A DNA stretch of 49,037 nucleotides from Candidatus Villigracilis proximus (GCA_016715195.1 JADKBB010000043.1:1-49037), one strand, 5' to 3'; shown: positions 23,931-33,487, counted from the first letter of the stretch. Notes: generated from the sequence alone by a model not told the origin. Numbers and translations: made by a program.

Positions 23931-25985
23931 TCAATGGAGCACCACGCTTTGCTTTTGTAATCTCTCCGGCTGGAGGCAGGGTAGCAAACACTCGATACTC
24001 GTACCTTTCCCATTGCCAGACTTGATGTTCAACTGCCCGCCCACGCTTTCTGCCCGCTCTCGCATCGTTTGCAAGCCGAAGTTGCGCTTCGTGCCTGCAG
24101 CCCGGAAGCCAATTCCATCATCCATGACCTGCATGTGGATATGATCGCCTCCCCCATGATTTTCCTTCCTGATCGACACTTTTACCTCTAGAGCCTGGGC
24201 GTGCTTTCGGATATTCGTCAATGCCTCCTGCAAAATGCAAACAAGCTGAACCTCAGCGACAGAGGAAAGATTCAAATCGCCTTCCACCTGGAAAGCGAAC
24301 TTGGTCTTAATACCCATTTGAATGCCGAACTCGGTCAGATATTCTTCCGCAGCAGCATCCAATCCCTTTTCCTGCGCAAGCGTTGTCCGCAGACTCAAAA
24401 TGTTCTCGCGTACATCTGCATGCGCGGTCTGAATTGCCTGCCGCATCTGCGTCAGTTCATCTTGTAGTTTTTCGACCTTGCCCTGTTTCAATAGTGAGCC
24501 AAGTGTTTGGGTTTGCAGGTTCAAATATCCTAGTACTTGCGCCAGACCATCATGCATTTCGCGCGCAATGCGCCCGCGTTCCTGAACGATGGATAATGAT
24601 TGAAGTTGGGATGTCATCAATCCGTGCTGGATGGCGATCGTGACCTGGTCTGCCATACTCTCAAGCCAGATCATGTCCGTTTCAGAGAACGGATCGTCTT
24701 CAAAGCGCGCGATCCACAGTGCGCCAATATTCGTGTTTTCCAGTTTCAAGGGGACGATGACTGCGGCTCTCGCCAGTTCGTTTGTGAAAAAACAAATGCC
24801 ATCGAACATCTCGACTGCTTCGCTACCTTGTGAAAGATAGGAGTTCGAGCTTCGCATCACATCCTGGATGAGAGGATTGGTGACGGCTACGGAGACATTC
24901 GCCACCAGATGGATACTCCTGCTGTTCGAATAGCATTTTAATTCGAGGCTTGAATTTTCCTGATTTTGGATCGCCACGCCGACGAAACTTGTCCGTAGCA
25001 ATTGGTGGACGGTATCCACAATGTAGACGAGGATATCATCCACGTGTTCGAGTTCGGCAATGCGGCGGCTGATGTTGATCAGCGCATTCGTCCAGTTCTC
25101 AGTGGTCTGACGCGCAAGGATCTGAGCCTCGAACGCCTCCCACTGGGCGCGGTCACGATCCTCTTGCAATGCGCGCACCTGACGTTTGCGAATAGCTTCG
25201 AAGACATCCAACGCTTTCACAACGAAATAGGTGACGATCACTGCGGAGAGCAAGCGCCAGATCTCGATCGGGATCCCTGTGGTGTCGAGGACGCTTTGAT
25301 AGTCCAGCCAGGCAGTCAGACCATATTGTTCGCTGACTTCAATGCTCTCTCCGCTGAAAGCGTTATGGATCACACGGTCATAGTTGTAATAAGAAGCAGG
25401 TCCATAGGGCGCGGCTGGGACGATCAACCCCATCACCACAGCTTCAAAGAGGAATGCCAGCCCTGCTCCAAGCATCAAATTGGAAACATCATAAAGACCC
25501 AACTTCCGCTGTGCGTACCATTGACGCAGAAACCCGATACCAGCGAGGAAACTGCCCGGCATATAAAGCAGGTAGCGGGTCCAGATTTCGATCGGGATCT
25601 CGATGGGGGAAGGCGTGATGAACGTCGTCACCGCATATGTGATGACGAACGCAATCGGGACGATCAATATCCCAGGGATGAAGATGCTCCAAGCGGGGAG
25701 AGGGTTTAGGTTATTGAGCATTCCCCAGCCAAATCTTAACAGCAGTAATCCAGTCAGGAGGTGGACGATGATGCGAACAATGCTCAAGATGCTTGATATC
25801 TCAGCGAGTGTGCCACTGGTCAGGAACATATCGACCCAACCGGCGACGCCTCCAACAATGCCAAAAGAAGCCAGCCACGGCAGCTCCTTTTTTAGTGGAA
25901 AATCTCCCTCTCGCCTTAACTGCAAATACGCGGCAAGCCCCAGACCTTCAAACGCCAAGCCATAAAAGAAATAGAGAAGAATCAC
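23931..25985 (-). CDS. NarX-like membrane histidine kinase with GAF domain
   Basis: 684 residues. The first 260 carry about seven hydrophobic segments with an extracytoplasmic stretch near 190-240. A coiled-coil linker follows (265-300), then a GAF domain (about 300-455). The HisKA_3 dimerisation helix has the phospho-acceptor His478 in RGRIAREMHDGLAQVLGYL, and the ATPase domain shows QEALTNIRKHAQ, DDGIGF and FGLQTMRERAESVGG. This is the NarX/DegS/LiaS type that pairs with LuxR-family regulators. It is the first gene of the operon with the DmsC-like protein and the response regulator. Its ligand is unknown; redox state or an electron acceptor is likely from context. Confidence 0.9.
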   Translation of the reverse strand: MILLYFFYGLAFEGLGLAAYLQLRREGDFPLKKELPWLASFGIVGGVAGWVDMFLTSGTLAEISSILSIVRIIVHLLTGLLLLRFGWGMLNNLNPLPAWSIFIPGILIVPIAFVITYAVTTFITPSPIEIPIEIWTRYLLYMPGSFLAGIGFLRQWYAQRKLGLYDVSNLMLGAGLAFLFEAVVMGLIVPAAPYGPASYYNYDRVIHNAFSGESIEVSEQYGLTAWLDYQSVLDTTGIPIEIWRLLSAVIVTYFVVKALDVFEAIRKRQVRALQEDRDRAQWEAFEAQILARQTTENWTNALINISRRIAELEHVDDILVYIVDTVHQLLRTSFVGVAIQNQENSSLELKCYSNSRSIHLVANVSVAVTNPLIQDVMRSSNSYLSQGSEAVEMFDGICFFTNELARAAVIVPLKLENTNIGALWIARFEDDPFSETDMIWLESMADQVTIAIQHGLMTSQLQSLSIVQERGRIAREMHDGLAQVLGYLNLQTQTLGSLLKQGKVEKLQDELTQMRQAIQTAHADVRENILSLRTTLAQEKGLDAAAEEYLTEFGIQMGIKTKFAFQVEGDLNLSSVAEVQLVCILQEALTNIRKHAQALEVKVSIRKENHGGGDHIHMQVMDDGIGFRAAGTKRNFGLQTMRERAESVGGQLNIKSGNGKGTSIECLLPCLQPERLQKQSVVLH

Positions 25986-26096
25986 GATTTTTGCTTTGAG
26001 CGGGCATGACCTTGTTTTGTGATTTTTTTCTCAATCATTATAGCGTTTTTTTCCCCGAATAACAATTGAACAAAATCCCAATTTAGTTAATTTTTG

Positions 26097-26273
26097 TCAT
26101 ATGCGCTTTTTAGATGCCAATGATGGTATTTGCTTCCCAGTTGCGATCTGATTCTCTATTTCACCCAACCTATCACCGCTAAGTTTTTCATTGTCCTCGC
26201 GTGGGATATTGATGTGGATGTCAATTTGGTCAAGCAGGGATCGTGAGTCGTTTGATCGGAGTCCCTTGACAAC
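26097..26273 (-). pseudogene. comM/yifB (Mg-chelatase-like) fragment R0, central part
   Basis: In the 358-base gap between the divergent kinase and MarR genes, one - strand frame of 59 codons reads SLLDQIDIHINIPREDNEKL and then SGDRLGE. ComM-family proteins carry LLDRIDIHIEVPR..YEKL at this point. The match continues only about 40 residues and then turns to unrelated sequence before TGA at 26097. Neither end of the gene is present. Confidence 0.7.
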
Positions 26274-26294
26274 CTGTGGATGAAAACATAAAAT
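26266..26294 (+). promoter_or_regulatory. Sigma-70-like promoter of the MarR/ABC exporter operon
   Basis: TTGACA at 26266-26271 and TAAAAT at 26289-26294 with exactly 17 bases between them, about 50 bases before the MarR start. The -35 box overlaps the end of the comM fragment. Confidence 0.65.
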
Positions 26295-26313
26295 AGTTTC
26301 AATACTTAACTAT
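26293..26313. promoter_or_regulatory. Possible MarR operator
   Basis: ATAGTT-(9 bases)-AACTAT is an inverted repeat placed over the expected transcription start, just after the -10 box. MarR proteins usually bind palindromes of about 20 bases overlapping their own promoter, so autoregulation is plausible. Confidence 0.4.
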
Positions 26314-26343
26314 TAATAAAATTATATATATTGGAAGGTTTCG

Positions 26344-26784
26344 ATGACCCCATCCGATCGATTAAGAGAGCAAGCCCTGGACGGTTTTTGGGAAACTGTC
26401 CCGTCCCTTTGGAATTTCGTCCGCTCCTATATTCGCGTTACAGCGACGAGCAATTTCGACGTCACAGTCGAACAATTCCATGTTTTGCGTTTCGTGCGCA
26501 AAGGCATGTCCATCAGCGAATTGGCGACCGCCAAGAACATCAGCCGTCCGGCGATCAGCCAGGCAGTGGATGCTCTCGTGAAAAAAGGACTGTTAACACG
26601 CACACAAAGCCTGAACGACCGCCGCTATGTGGAATTGACCCTGACCAGCGAGGGTAACGCGTTATTGGATTCCGTATTCAAGGAAACACGCCAATGGATG
26701 AAAGAACGAATGAAAAAACTCTCCGCGACCGAATTGGAAACCATTGCAAGGGCGATGGACGCCATGAAGAAAATGCTTGACTAG
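26344..26784 (+). CDS. MarR-family transcriptional regulator
   Basis: 146 residues. The winged helix-turn-helix is readable as MSISELATAKNISRPAISQA followed by VDALVKKGLLTRTQSLNDRR, including the D-x-R wing. The last helices (EGNALLDSVFKETRQWMKER) give the dimer interface. GGAAGG lies before the ATG. It is the first gene of an operon with two ABC exporter half-transporters, nine bases upstream of the first, a common arrangement for a drug- or toxin-responsive repressor controlling its exporter. Confidence 0.93.
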   Translation: MTPSDRLREQALDGFWETVPSLWNFVRSYIRVTATSNFDVTVEQFHVLRFVRKGMSISELATAKNISRPAISQAVDALVKKGLLTRTQSLNDRRYVELTLTSEGNALLDSVFKETRQWMKERMKKLSATELETIARAMDAMKKMLD

Positions 26785-26793
26785 TCGATATTT

Positions 26794-28401
26794 ATGTCCC
26801 AGATCAAAAAACTTCTCTATTTTATTGAACCGTATTGGCGGCGCAGTCTCGTGTCGCTCCTTTTGCTGATCTCCGTTGTCGTCATGGACCTGACCCTGCC
26901 GCGCCTGATCCAACGTGTGATCGATCAGGGGATCAACGGCGGGAATATGCAGGTGGTCATTACCACCACCATTTGGATGCTCGTCATCTCGGTACTGCAG
27001 ACCCTGTTTGCGCTGGCAAACAATCTGTTTTCGATTCAAGTGGGGGAGAGTGTTATCGGGACGCGTGCGCCCCTGCTGATGATCGGCAGCATCATCCTGA
27101 TGTTCGTCACCGACAGCCGGCTGGCTTTGATGATCCTGCCGGTCCTGTTAGCCACCTCGATCGTCATCATCTTTTTCGTCTCGCGCATGGGACCGTTATT
27201 CATGACCATCCAAAAGAAATTGGATAAGCTGAACACGGTCTTGCAGGAAAACATTGCCGGGGTACGCTTGGTCAAATCCTTTGTGCGCGAGGAGCATGAG
27301 GGCAGCCGCTTTGCGGTCGTCAACGAAGACTATGCCGATCGCAATACCCATGTCATGCGCTTCATGGCAACGCTTTCGCCTGCGATGAGTGTCTTCGTTA
27401 ACCTTGGCATGGTGATCGTCATTTGGGCAGGCGGTATTCAGTCGGTGCAAGGGGATGTCTCCGTAGGACAGATCGTAGCTTTCATCAATTACCTGCACAC
27501 CACCATGGGTCCGCTGGGCATCATGGTCATGCTGGCAAATGTTGTTGCCGCGGCAAGCGCATCAGCGGAACGCATCAATGAAGTGCTGGAGACCGTCCCT
27601 GAAGTGCAGGATGTGCCCGAGCCGCAGAAGCTGCCTGAAGGGCGCGCGAAGCGGATCCGCTTTGAGGGAGTAGACTTTCACTATAACGGGACCAATGACG
27701 GGCTGGTATTGAACCGCGTGGACTTCGTCGCAGAGCCCGGACAGACGGTCGCCATTCTCGGTGCGACCGGCGCAGGCAAATCATCCATCGTCAATTTGGT
27801 ACCGCGTTTTTATGATGTGACATCTGGAAAAATCACCTGGAATGGTGTGGACGTGCGCGATGTGCGCCAAAGCGATCTGCTGCTGGATGTAGGCATCGTG
27901 CCGCAGGAGACGATCCTGTTCTCTGGCTCGGTACGTGACAACATCAGTTATGGCAGACCCAGCGCAAGTGAAGAGGAAGTGATCGCTGCCGCACAGGCGG
28001 CACAGGCGCATGATTTCATTATGAACCTGCCGAACGGATACGACACGCGCGTGGAAGAACGCGGTGTCAATCTTTCAGGCGGACAAAAACAACGCCTCGC
28101 CATCGCCCGCGCCTTGTTACTACGCCCCGCGGTTTTGATCCTCGATGACAGCACCAGTTCCGTGGACGTGGAAACTGAAACCAAGATTCAGGATGCCATG
28201 AAATCGTGGCTACAGGACAGCACAAGTTTTGTTGTGGCGCAGCGCATCAGTACGGTGTTGCACGCCGATAAGATCCTGGTGGTGGACGAAGGCAAAATTG
28301 TGGCGCAGGGCACGCACAGTGAGTTGATGCGAACCAGTGCGGTCTATCAGGAAATCTATGATTCGCAATTGGGCGACGGCGTGAAGTTGGAGGCGGCATG
28401 A
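26794..28401 (+). CDS. ABC exporter half-transporter 1, with internal deletion
   Basis: 535 residues. The N-terminal transmembrane domain is followed by the nucleotide-binding domain with Walker A in LGATGAGKSSIV, Q-loop VPQETILFSG, signature NLSGGQKQRLA and Walker B VLILDDSTSS. Normal members have about 580 residues. Here NNLFSIQVGESV runs straight into IGTRAPLLMIG near 27055, whereas the family has a conserved stretch of about 45-50 residues between these points (the cytoplasmic loop with the usual RDLRE..LF and GQLMVRLTSD motifs). The reading frame is kept. The protein would lack part of the intracellular coupling region and may not work. It overlaps the next gene by ATGA, so the two likely form a heterodimer. 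Confidence 0.85.
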   Translation: MSQIKKLLYFIEPYWRRSLVSLLLLISVVVMDLTLPRLIQRVIDQGINGGNMQVVITTTIWMLVISVLQTLFALANNLFSIQVGESVIGTRAPLLMIGSIILMFVTDSRLALMILPVLLATSIVIIFFVSRMGPLFMTIQKKLDKLNTVLQENIAGVRLVKSFVREEHEGSRFAVVNEDYADRNTHVMRFMATLSPAMSVFVNLGMVIVIWAGGIQSVQGDVSVGQIVAFINYLHTTMGPLGIMVMLANVVAAASASAERINEVLETVPEVQDVPEPQKLPEGRAKRIRFEGVDFHYNGTNDGLVLNRVDFVAEPGQTVAILGATGAGKSSIVNLVPRFYDVTSGKITWNGVDVRDVRQSDLLLDVGIVPQETILFSGSVRDNISYGRPSASEEEVIAAAQAAQAHDFIMNLPNGYDTRVEERGVNLSGGQKQRLAIARALLLRPAVLILDDSTSSVDVETETKIQDAMKSWLQDSTSFVVAQRISTVLHADKILVVDEGKIVAQGTHSELMRTSAVYQEIYDSQLGDGVKLEAA

Positions 28402-30233
28402 GCAACCAAACTCCCCCCGCCCGCTCGAACATGCAAACCATCCGTGCCGCGATGGGTCGCGGACCGATGCAGCCCGGGCGCATTGAGAAAGCCGGCAACC
28501 CGAACCGCGCCTTGTCGCGCCTGGTGCAGTATCTCAGCCCGTATACATTCACGCTGGCGTTGGTGCTGGTCTTTGTGCTCGTTTATATTTCGCTCGGCTT
28601 GCTCGAACCCTATTTGATCGGGCGCGCCATCGACCAGTATATTTCCGCCAAAAAGCTCGATGGTCTGCAGTCATTGGCGCTTCTGCTTTTGGCCGCTTAT
28701 CTTTTCGACAATGCCTTTCAAGCCGCATCCAGTTGGCTGATGGCACGCATCTCACAGGATGCGCTGCGCCGTCTGCGCCGCGACCTCTTCGAACATCTTC
28801 AAAAATTAACTGTCGCCTTCTTCGATCAGCACACCGCCGGAGAGCTGATGAGCCGTCTCACGAACGATATTGACGCCATCAATCAAGCTGTGTCGCAAAA
28901 CGTGGTCTCGCTTGTGGCAAGCGTGCTTTCCTCGTGGGCATTGTGATCGCCATGTTCCTGCTCAACCCGTGGCTGGCGATTGCCGCCTTGCTCGTGGTGC
29001 CGATCATGTTCTGGTTCACAAACTTCATCGCCCGCTATACCCGCAAAGGATTCCGCGATCTGCAAAAAGAACTTGGCGAGATCAACGGCATCATGGAAGA
29101 ATCCATTAGCGGTCAGCGCGTGGTCAAGGCGTTTCGTCGCAGCGAGTCTTCCATTGAACGCTTCCGTGCCAGCAATCAAAAGGTGTATGCCGCAGGTGTG
29201 TACGCCAACACGTACGCGCTCATGCTCATGCCGCTCACCAATGTGCTTGGTAATTTCTTCGTTATCGTTCTGGTCGGTCTTGGTGGGTATCTGGCTCTGC
29301 AAGGTCTGGCGACGGTGGGGATGATCGCGACCTTCATCGCTTATGCCCAGAATTTCATCTCGCCCCTGCGCCAACTGGCAAACATGTACAACTCCATTCA
29401 AGCGGCGCTAGCGGGAGCGGAACGAGTCTTCGAAGTGATCGACATGCCGTCAGAAGTAGACACCGCATCAGACTCCCCCTTGCCTGTTCCTGTTAAAGGA
29501 GAAGTCCACTTCACTGACGTCTCTTTCGGCTATCACCCCGATCAGCTCATCATCAAGAACATGACCCTCGAAGCCAAAGCCGGGGCAGACGATTGCGTTG
29601 GTGGGTCCCACGGGTGCAGGCAAAACCACCATTATCAATCTGCTGACCCGCTTCTACGAAGTCAACTCCGGCAGCATCACCATCGATGGGCGTGACATCG
29701 GTGAGATCTCCAAGGATGATCTGCGTCAAAAACTTGGTATTGTACTGCAGGACACCTTCCTATTCGCCGACACCGTCATGGAAAATATCCGCTACGGGCG
29801 GCTCGACGCCACCGACGAAGAATGCATCGAAGCCGCCAAACTGGCAGATGCTGACCATTTCATCCAACAAATGTCGCAGGGATATCAAACCAAACTTTCA
29901 GAACGCGCCAGCAACCTCAGCCAGGGACAACGCCAATTGCTCTCCATCACCCGCGCTGTTCTTGCTGATCCAAGCATCCTCATCCTCGATGAAGCCACCT
30001 CCAGCGTGGACACGCGCACCGAGGCGAGGATCCAAAAAGCCCTGCTGCGCCTGATGCAGGGACGTACCAGTTTTGTCATCGCCCACCGCCTGTCCACCAT
30101 CCGTGATGCGGACCGGATCATCGTCATTCGTGATGGCGAGATCATTGAGCAAGGTACCCATCAGCAGTTGCTGGAGGCGAAGGGTTTCTTCCATCACTTG
30201 TATTTGAGCCAGTTCAAGGGGCTCGCCATATAA
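28398..30233 (+). pseudogene. ABC exporter half-transporter 2, split by two single-base frameshifts
   Basis: One gene of about 612 residues in three open segments (28398-28946, 28934-29695, 29598-30233). The first break, near 28930, is explained by one missing C (TTTCC for TTTCCC), which restores SVLSLVGIVIAMFLL. The second, at 29582-29585, is one extra G, which restores AKAGQTIALVGPTGAGKTT. The transmembrane domain is complete; the nucleotide-binding domain has Walker A GPTGAGKTT, the degenerate signature NLSQGQRQLLS and Walker B ILILDEATSS. Both breaks lie in homopolymers, typical of sequencing error, so the gene may be intact in the organism. Confidence 0.85.
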
Positions 30234-30496
30234 TAGGAACTGCTGGTTATAATCCCACAATTCATCCCCTCTCCCACTGCATTAGATCAGACCATTGACA
30301 AGCTCAATAACCAAGAAGCGAAATTAGAGGGATACTAGAAAATTTACAGACAGGTGTCGCAGAATTGAAATAAGTCGCTTCTCAAAATGAAGAGGAGCGA
30401 CAAGAACCGCGAAATAAATTTTGAGAAGCGTTAAAATCCTGGATCAGATGCAGGCTTAACGAACCTTAGTCCTGCGGCATAGTCCAAGCAGGTCTA

Positions 30497-30527
30497 AATT
30501 TATACCCGTAAACATGATTTATGCCGC
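30497..30527 (+). repeat. Dispersed intergenic element, copy C (core only)
   Basis: The 31-base core shared with copies A and B, readable as KFIPVNMIYAALG then TAA. The upstream half found in A and B (hairpin and 22-base identity) is absent; a different hairpin lies downstream instead. Confidence 0.75.
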
Positions 30528-30564
30528 GCTGGGGTAATTAGCATAACGCTATAGCTTTAACATT

Positions 30565-30594
30565 AACGCAGACTACCATTTGATAGTCTGCGTT
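30565..30594 (+). terminator. Rho-independent terminator-like hairpin
   Basis: AACGCAGACTA (30565-30575) pairs perfectly with TAGTCTGCGTT (30584-30594) around an 8-base loop, followed by TTGTTTGTTTC. It is far from the ABC exporter stop, so it may belong to the copy C element. Confidence 0.7.
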
Positions 30595-30763
30595 TTGTTT
30601 GTTTCTTTGGGGCAACTTAACTACCCTGTGGCTGATTGACTGTCAGTATGCGGAGCTTGCTCAAACTTGTGTATATTATATGATTGCCCTGGCATGACAA
30701 CTTTGGCGTTTCGCTTGTCTGAGAAACTGACAAATTGTTGGACGTTAGCCTTATAATGACTTT

Positions 30764-33487
30764 ATGCCCAAGGCAGTTTTAGCCACGAAGCTTTACATTC
30801 CCTCATCTCGGCCCAACGTTGTTGTTCGCTCCCGTCTGATCGAGCGGCTAAACGAGGGACTTTCTTTCTCACATAAACTCATCATTATCTCTGCGTCTGC
30901 TGGCTTCGGCAAAACCACATTGGTCAGCGAATGGATCGCTGGGTGCGAGAGACCGACCGCCTGGATATCATTGGATGAAGGGGATAATGATCTAATACGT
31001 TTTCTGACATACATCATCGCTGCTTTGCAGACGATTGTGCCAAATATTGGAGAAGGTGTATTGGGTACGCTCCATGCTTTACAAGTTCAACCGTCATCCA
31101 TCGAATCACTTCTGACAACTCTGATTAATGAAGTAGACACCACCTCCGACGACTTCATCCTCGTCCTTGATGATTACCATATGCTGGACTCCAAATCGGT
31201 GGATCAAGCGATTAACTTTCTCATAGAACACCAGCCGCAACATATGCATTTGGTGATCGCCACTCGTGAAGACCCACCGCTGCCTCTGGCTCGTCTGCGC
31301 GTTCGTAATCAACTCACTGAATTACGCGCTGTTGATCTGCGTTTTACTACATCCGAAGCCGCGGACTTTCTCAATCGTGTGATGGGATTAAATCTTTCGG
31401 CAGAAGATATTGCTGCGCTCGAAGCCCGGACCGAAGGCTGGGTCGCTGGTCTGCAACTGGCCGCACTCTCCATGCAGGGACACGCTGCGCAAGATACGGC
31501 TGGCTTTATCCGATCTTTTACCGGCGCCCATCATTTCGTGCTGGATTATCTGCTCGAAGAAGTATTGCACCAACAACCTGAAAATATTCAAGCTTTTCTA
31601 TTACAGACATCCATTCTCAATCGCTTGTGTGGTCCTCTTTGCGATGCGGTATTACTCGATTCCAATCTTTCCGGACAGGAAACACTGGAATCTTTAGAAC
31701 GCGCCAATTTGTTTATCGTTGCTCTTGATAACGAACGCCATTGGTATCGCTATCATCATCTCTTTGGGGATCTGCTCCGTCAGCGGCAGGGACAAAACCT
31801 GAAGCCAGAAGAGATTACCAGATATCACGTCCGCGCCAGTGAATGGTATGAACAAAATGGTGAAGAGGCTGAAGCATTTCAACATGCCATCGCGGCTAAA
31901 GATTTCAACCGCGCGGCTGGACTGGCTGAAAAATTCTGGGAGGGCATGAATCAAAGCTTTCAGTCGGCTGTCTGGCTTGGGTGGGTGAAGCAGCTACCAG
32001 AGAGTCTGATCCGCTCTCATCCTGTGTTGTGTGTGCAGATCGCCTGGGCATTCATGGATGTGGGTGATGTAGAGTCCAGCGAGTCTCATTTGCGGGATGC
32101 TGAGTTGTGTCTTGAAGGTTCATCCGCTGAGATAAAGTTTATGGATGAAAAAGAGATTCAAACATTGCCAGCCAGAATTGCTTTTGCCCGCGCTTACAAT
32201 GCACAGACTCAGCTCGATTTTTCCGCTACGATCAAGTATGCGGAGATGGCGATCAGGCTCGCTCCCGAAGGAGACCAATTCATACGCGCTGGAGCTGCAG
32301 CGATATTGGGCGGCTCCTATTGGGCAAACGGTGATTTGGATGCGGCGTGCAAATCCATGAGTGATTGGATCGACAGTTCATTGAAGGCCGGCAATTTTAT
32401 TTTTTCGATTGCCAGCGAAGCAGGCAAGGCGGAGATCCTTACGGCGCAGGGACATCTGCGCGAAGCGTTGCGGACCTATGAACAGTCGTTGCAGCTTGCT
32501 GCATCACACGGCAGTGAAGTGAATCAGATCACAGCCCATCACCATTTGGGACTGGCATTACTGCATCATGAAATGGGGAATGATAAATCTGCCGCACAAT
32601 ATTTTCATCAAAGCACAGAGTTGGGACGGCAATCAACCCTCGTGGATTTTCCGTATCGCAAGAGTCTTGCTCAAGCCCGGCTGAAAGAATTTGAGGGTGA
32701 CCTGGATGCCGCGCTGGAGTTCCTTGATGAAGCCAGCCGCTTGTATATCAACACACCCATTCCCAATACTCGTCCTGTTGAAGCGCTGAAGGCCTGCATA
32801 TATCTCAAGCAGGGACAATTATCCAAGGCGCAAGATTGGGTGCGCGAATGTGGAATTAAAGTTAATGATGAACTCAGTTATTTACGTGAGTTCGAACACA
32901 TCACATTGGCGCGGGTGCTGATTGCTGAATATCAAAGCACTGCATCAGAAACGAAGATTCAAGATGCGTTAATATTGTTATCACGCCTTTTGCAAACAGC
33001 CGAAAATGCAAAACGAATGGGCAGCACGATTGAGATCCTCATGGTACAGGCATTCGCTTTCCACGCGCATGGAGAATCATCTCAAGCACTCGAATCCTTG
33101 AAGCGTGCGTTAACTCTGGCGGAACCAGAAGGCTACTTCCGCTTTTTCGTGAATGAAGGCAAGTCAATGGCAAAGTTACTGACAGCGTTAAGTCATTCAC
33201 ATGTAGATGAAAGACTCGAGAGTTACATCCAAAAATTACTGAGTGCCTTCGGCAAAACAAAACCTGAGCCTGTCAACGCGCAGCCGCTGATCGACCCGTT
33301 GAGCGAGCGTGAGTTGGAAGTATTGCGCCTCGTTGCCGATGGACTTTCAAATGATGAGATCGGCCAGAAACTTTTTCTGGCAGTGAGCACGGTCAAGGGG
33401 CATAATCTGCGCATCTTTGGCAAGTTGCAGGCAAAAAGCCGCACCGAAGCCATAGTGCGCGCCCGCGAGCTGGGCTTGTTGCCGTAG
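30764..33487 (+). CDS. MalT-like LuxR-family regulator (STAND ATPase)
   Basis: 907 residues. The N-terminal NTPase domain has Walker A in IISASAGFGKTTLVSEWI (about residues 43-60), Walker B FILVLDDYHML and the sensor HLVIATREDPPLPLARLRVR. A winged-helix and TPR-like superhelical middle follows (about 350-800). The C-terminal LuxR helix-turn-helix is LSERELEVLRLVADGLSNDE continuing IGQKLFLAVSTVKGHNLRIF. MalT-type proteins bind an inducer and ATP, oligomerise and activate transcription. The target is unknown; the + strand membrane-protein genes downstream are candidates. No frame damage. Confidence 0.93.
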   Translation: MPKAVLATKLYIPSSRPNVVVRSRLIERLNEGLSFSHKLIIISASAGFGKTTLVSEWIAGCERPTAWISLDEGDNDLIRFLTYIIAALQTIVPNIGEGVLGTLHALQVQPSSIESLLTTLINEVDTTSDDFILVLDDYHMLDSKSVDQAINFLIEHQPQHMHLVIATREDPPLPLARLRVRNQLTELRAVDLRFTTSEAADFLNRVMGLNLSAEDIAALEARTEGWVAGLQLAALSMQGHAAQDTAGFIRSFTGAHHFVLDYLLEEVLHQQPENIQAFLLQTSILNRLCGPLCDAVLLDSNLSGQETLESLERANLFIVALDNERHWYRYHHLFGDLLRQRQGQNLKPEEITRYHVRASEWYEQNGEEAEAFQHAIAAKDFNRAAGLAEKFWEGMNQSFQSAVWLGWVKQLPESLIRSHPVLCVQIAWAFMDVGDVESSESHLRDAELCLEGSSAEIKFMDEKEIQTLPARIAFARAYNAQTQLDFSATIKYAEMAIRLAPEGDQFIRAGAAAILGGSYWANGDLDAACKSMSDWIDSSLKAGNFIFSIASEAGKAEILTAQGHLREALRTYEQSLQLAASHGSEVNQITAHHHLGLALLHHEMGNDKSAAQYFHQSTELGRQSTLVDFPYRKSLAQARLKEFEGDLDAALEFLDEASRLYINTPIPNTRPVEALKACIYLKQGQLSKAQDWVRECGIKVNDELSYLREFEHITLARVLIAEYQSTASETKIQDALILLSRLLQTAENAKRMGSTIEILMVQAFAFHAHGESSQALESLKRALTLAEPEGYFRFFVNEGKSMAKLLTALSHSHVDERLESYIQKLLSAFGKTKPEPVNAQPLIDPLSERELEVLRLVADGLSNDEIGQKLFLAVSTVKGHNLRIFGKLQAKSRTEAIVRARELGLLP

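Larger units (their letters stand above)
30234..30763. other. 530-base intergenic region before the MalT-like gene
   Basis: No convincing gene. A + strand reading near 30285-30330 (ALDQTIDKLNNQEAKLEG) looks like the end of a coiled-coil protein but is cut by stops. A 13-bp perfect inverted repeat (30376-30388 with 30418-30430) has a 29-base loop. Repeat copy C (30497-30527) and a terminator-like hairpin (30565-30594) follow. The remaining 170 bases precede the MalT-like start and probably hold its promoter. Confidence 0.6.

Noticed and set aside
30285..30330. Short reading ALDQTIDKLNNQEAKLEG considered as a restriction-specificity subunit remnant
   Set aside because: Too short, no family-specific motif, stops on both sides.
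30376..30430. Inverted repeat considered as a CRISPR-like or IS end
   Set aside because: Only one pair of arms, no spacer periodicity and no transposase or target duplication nearby.
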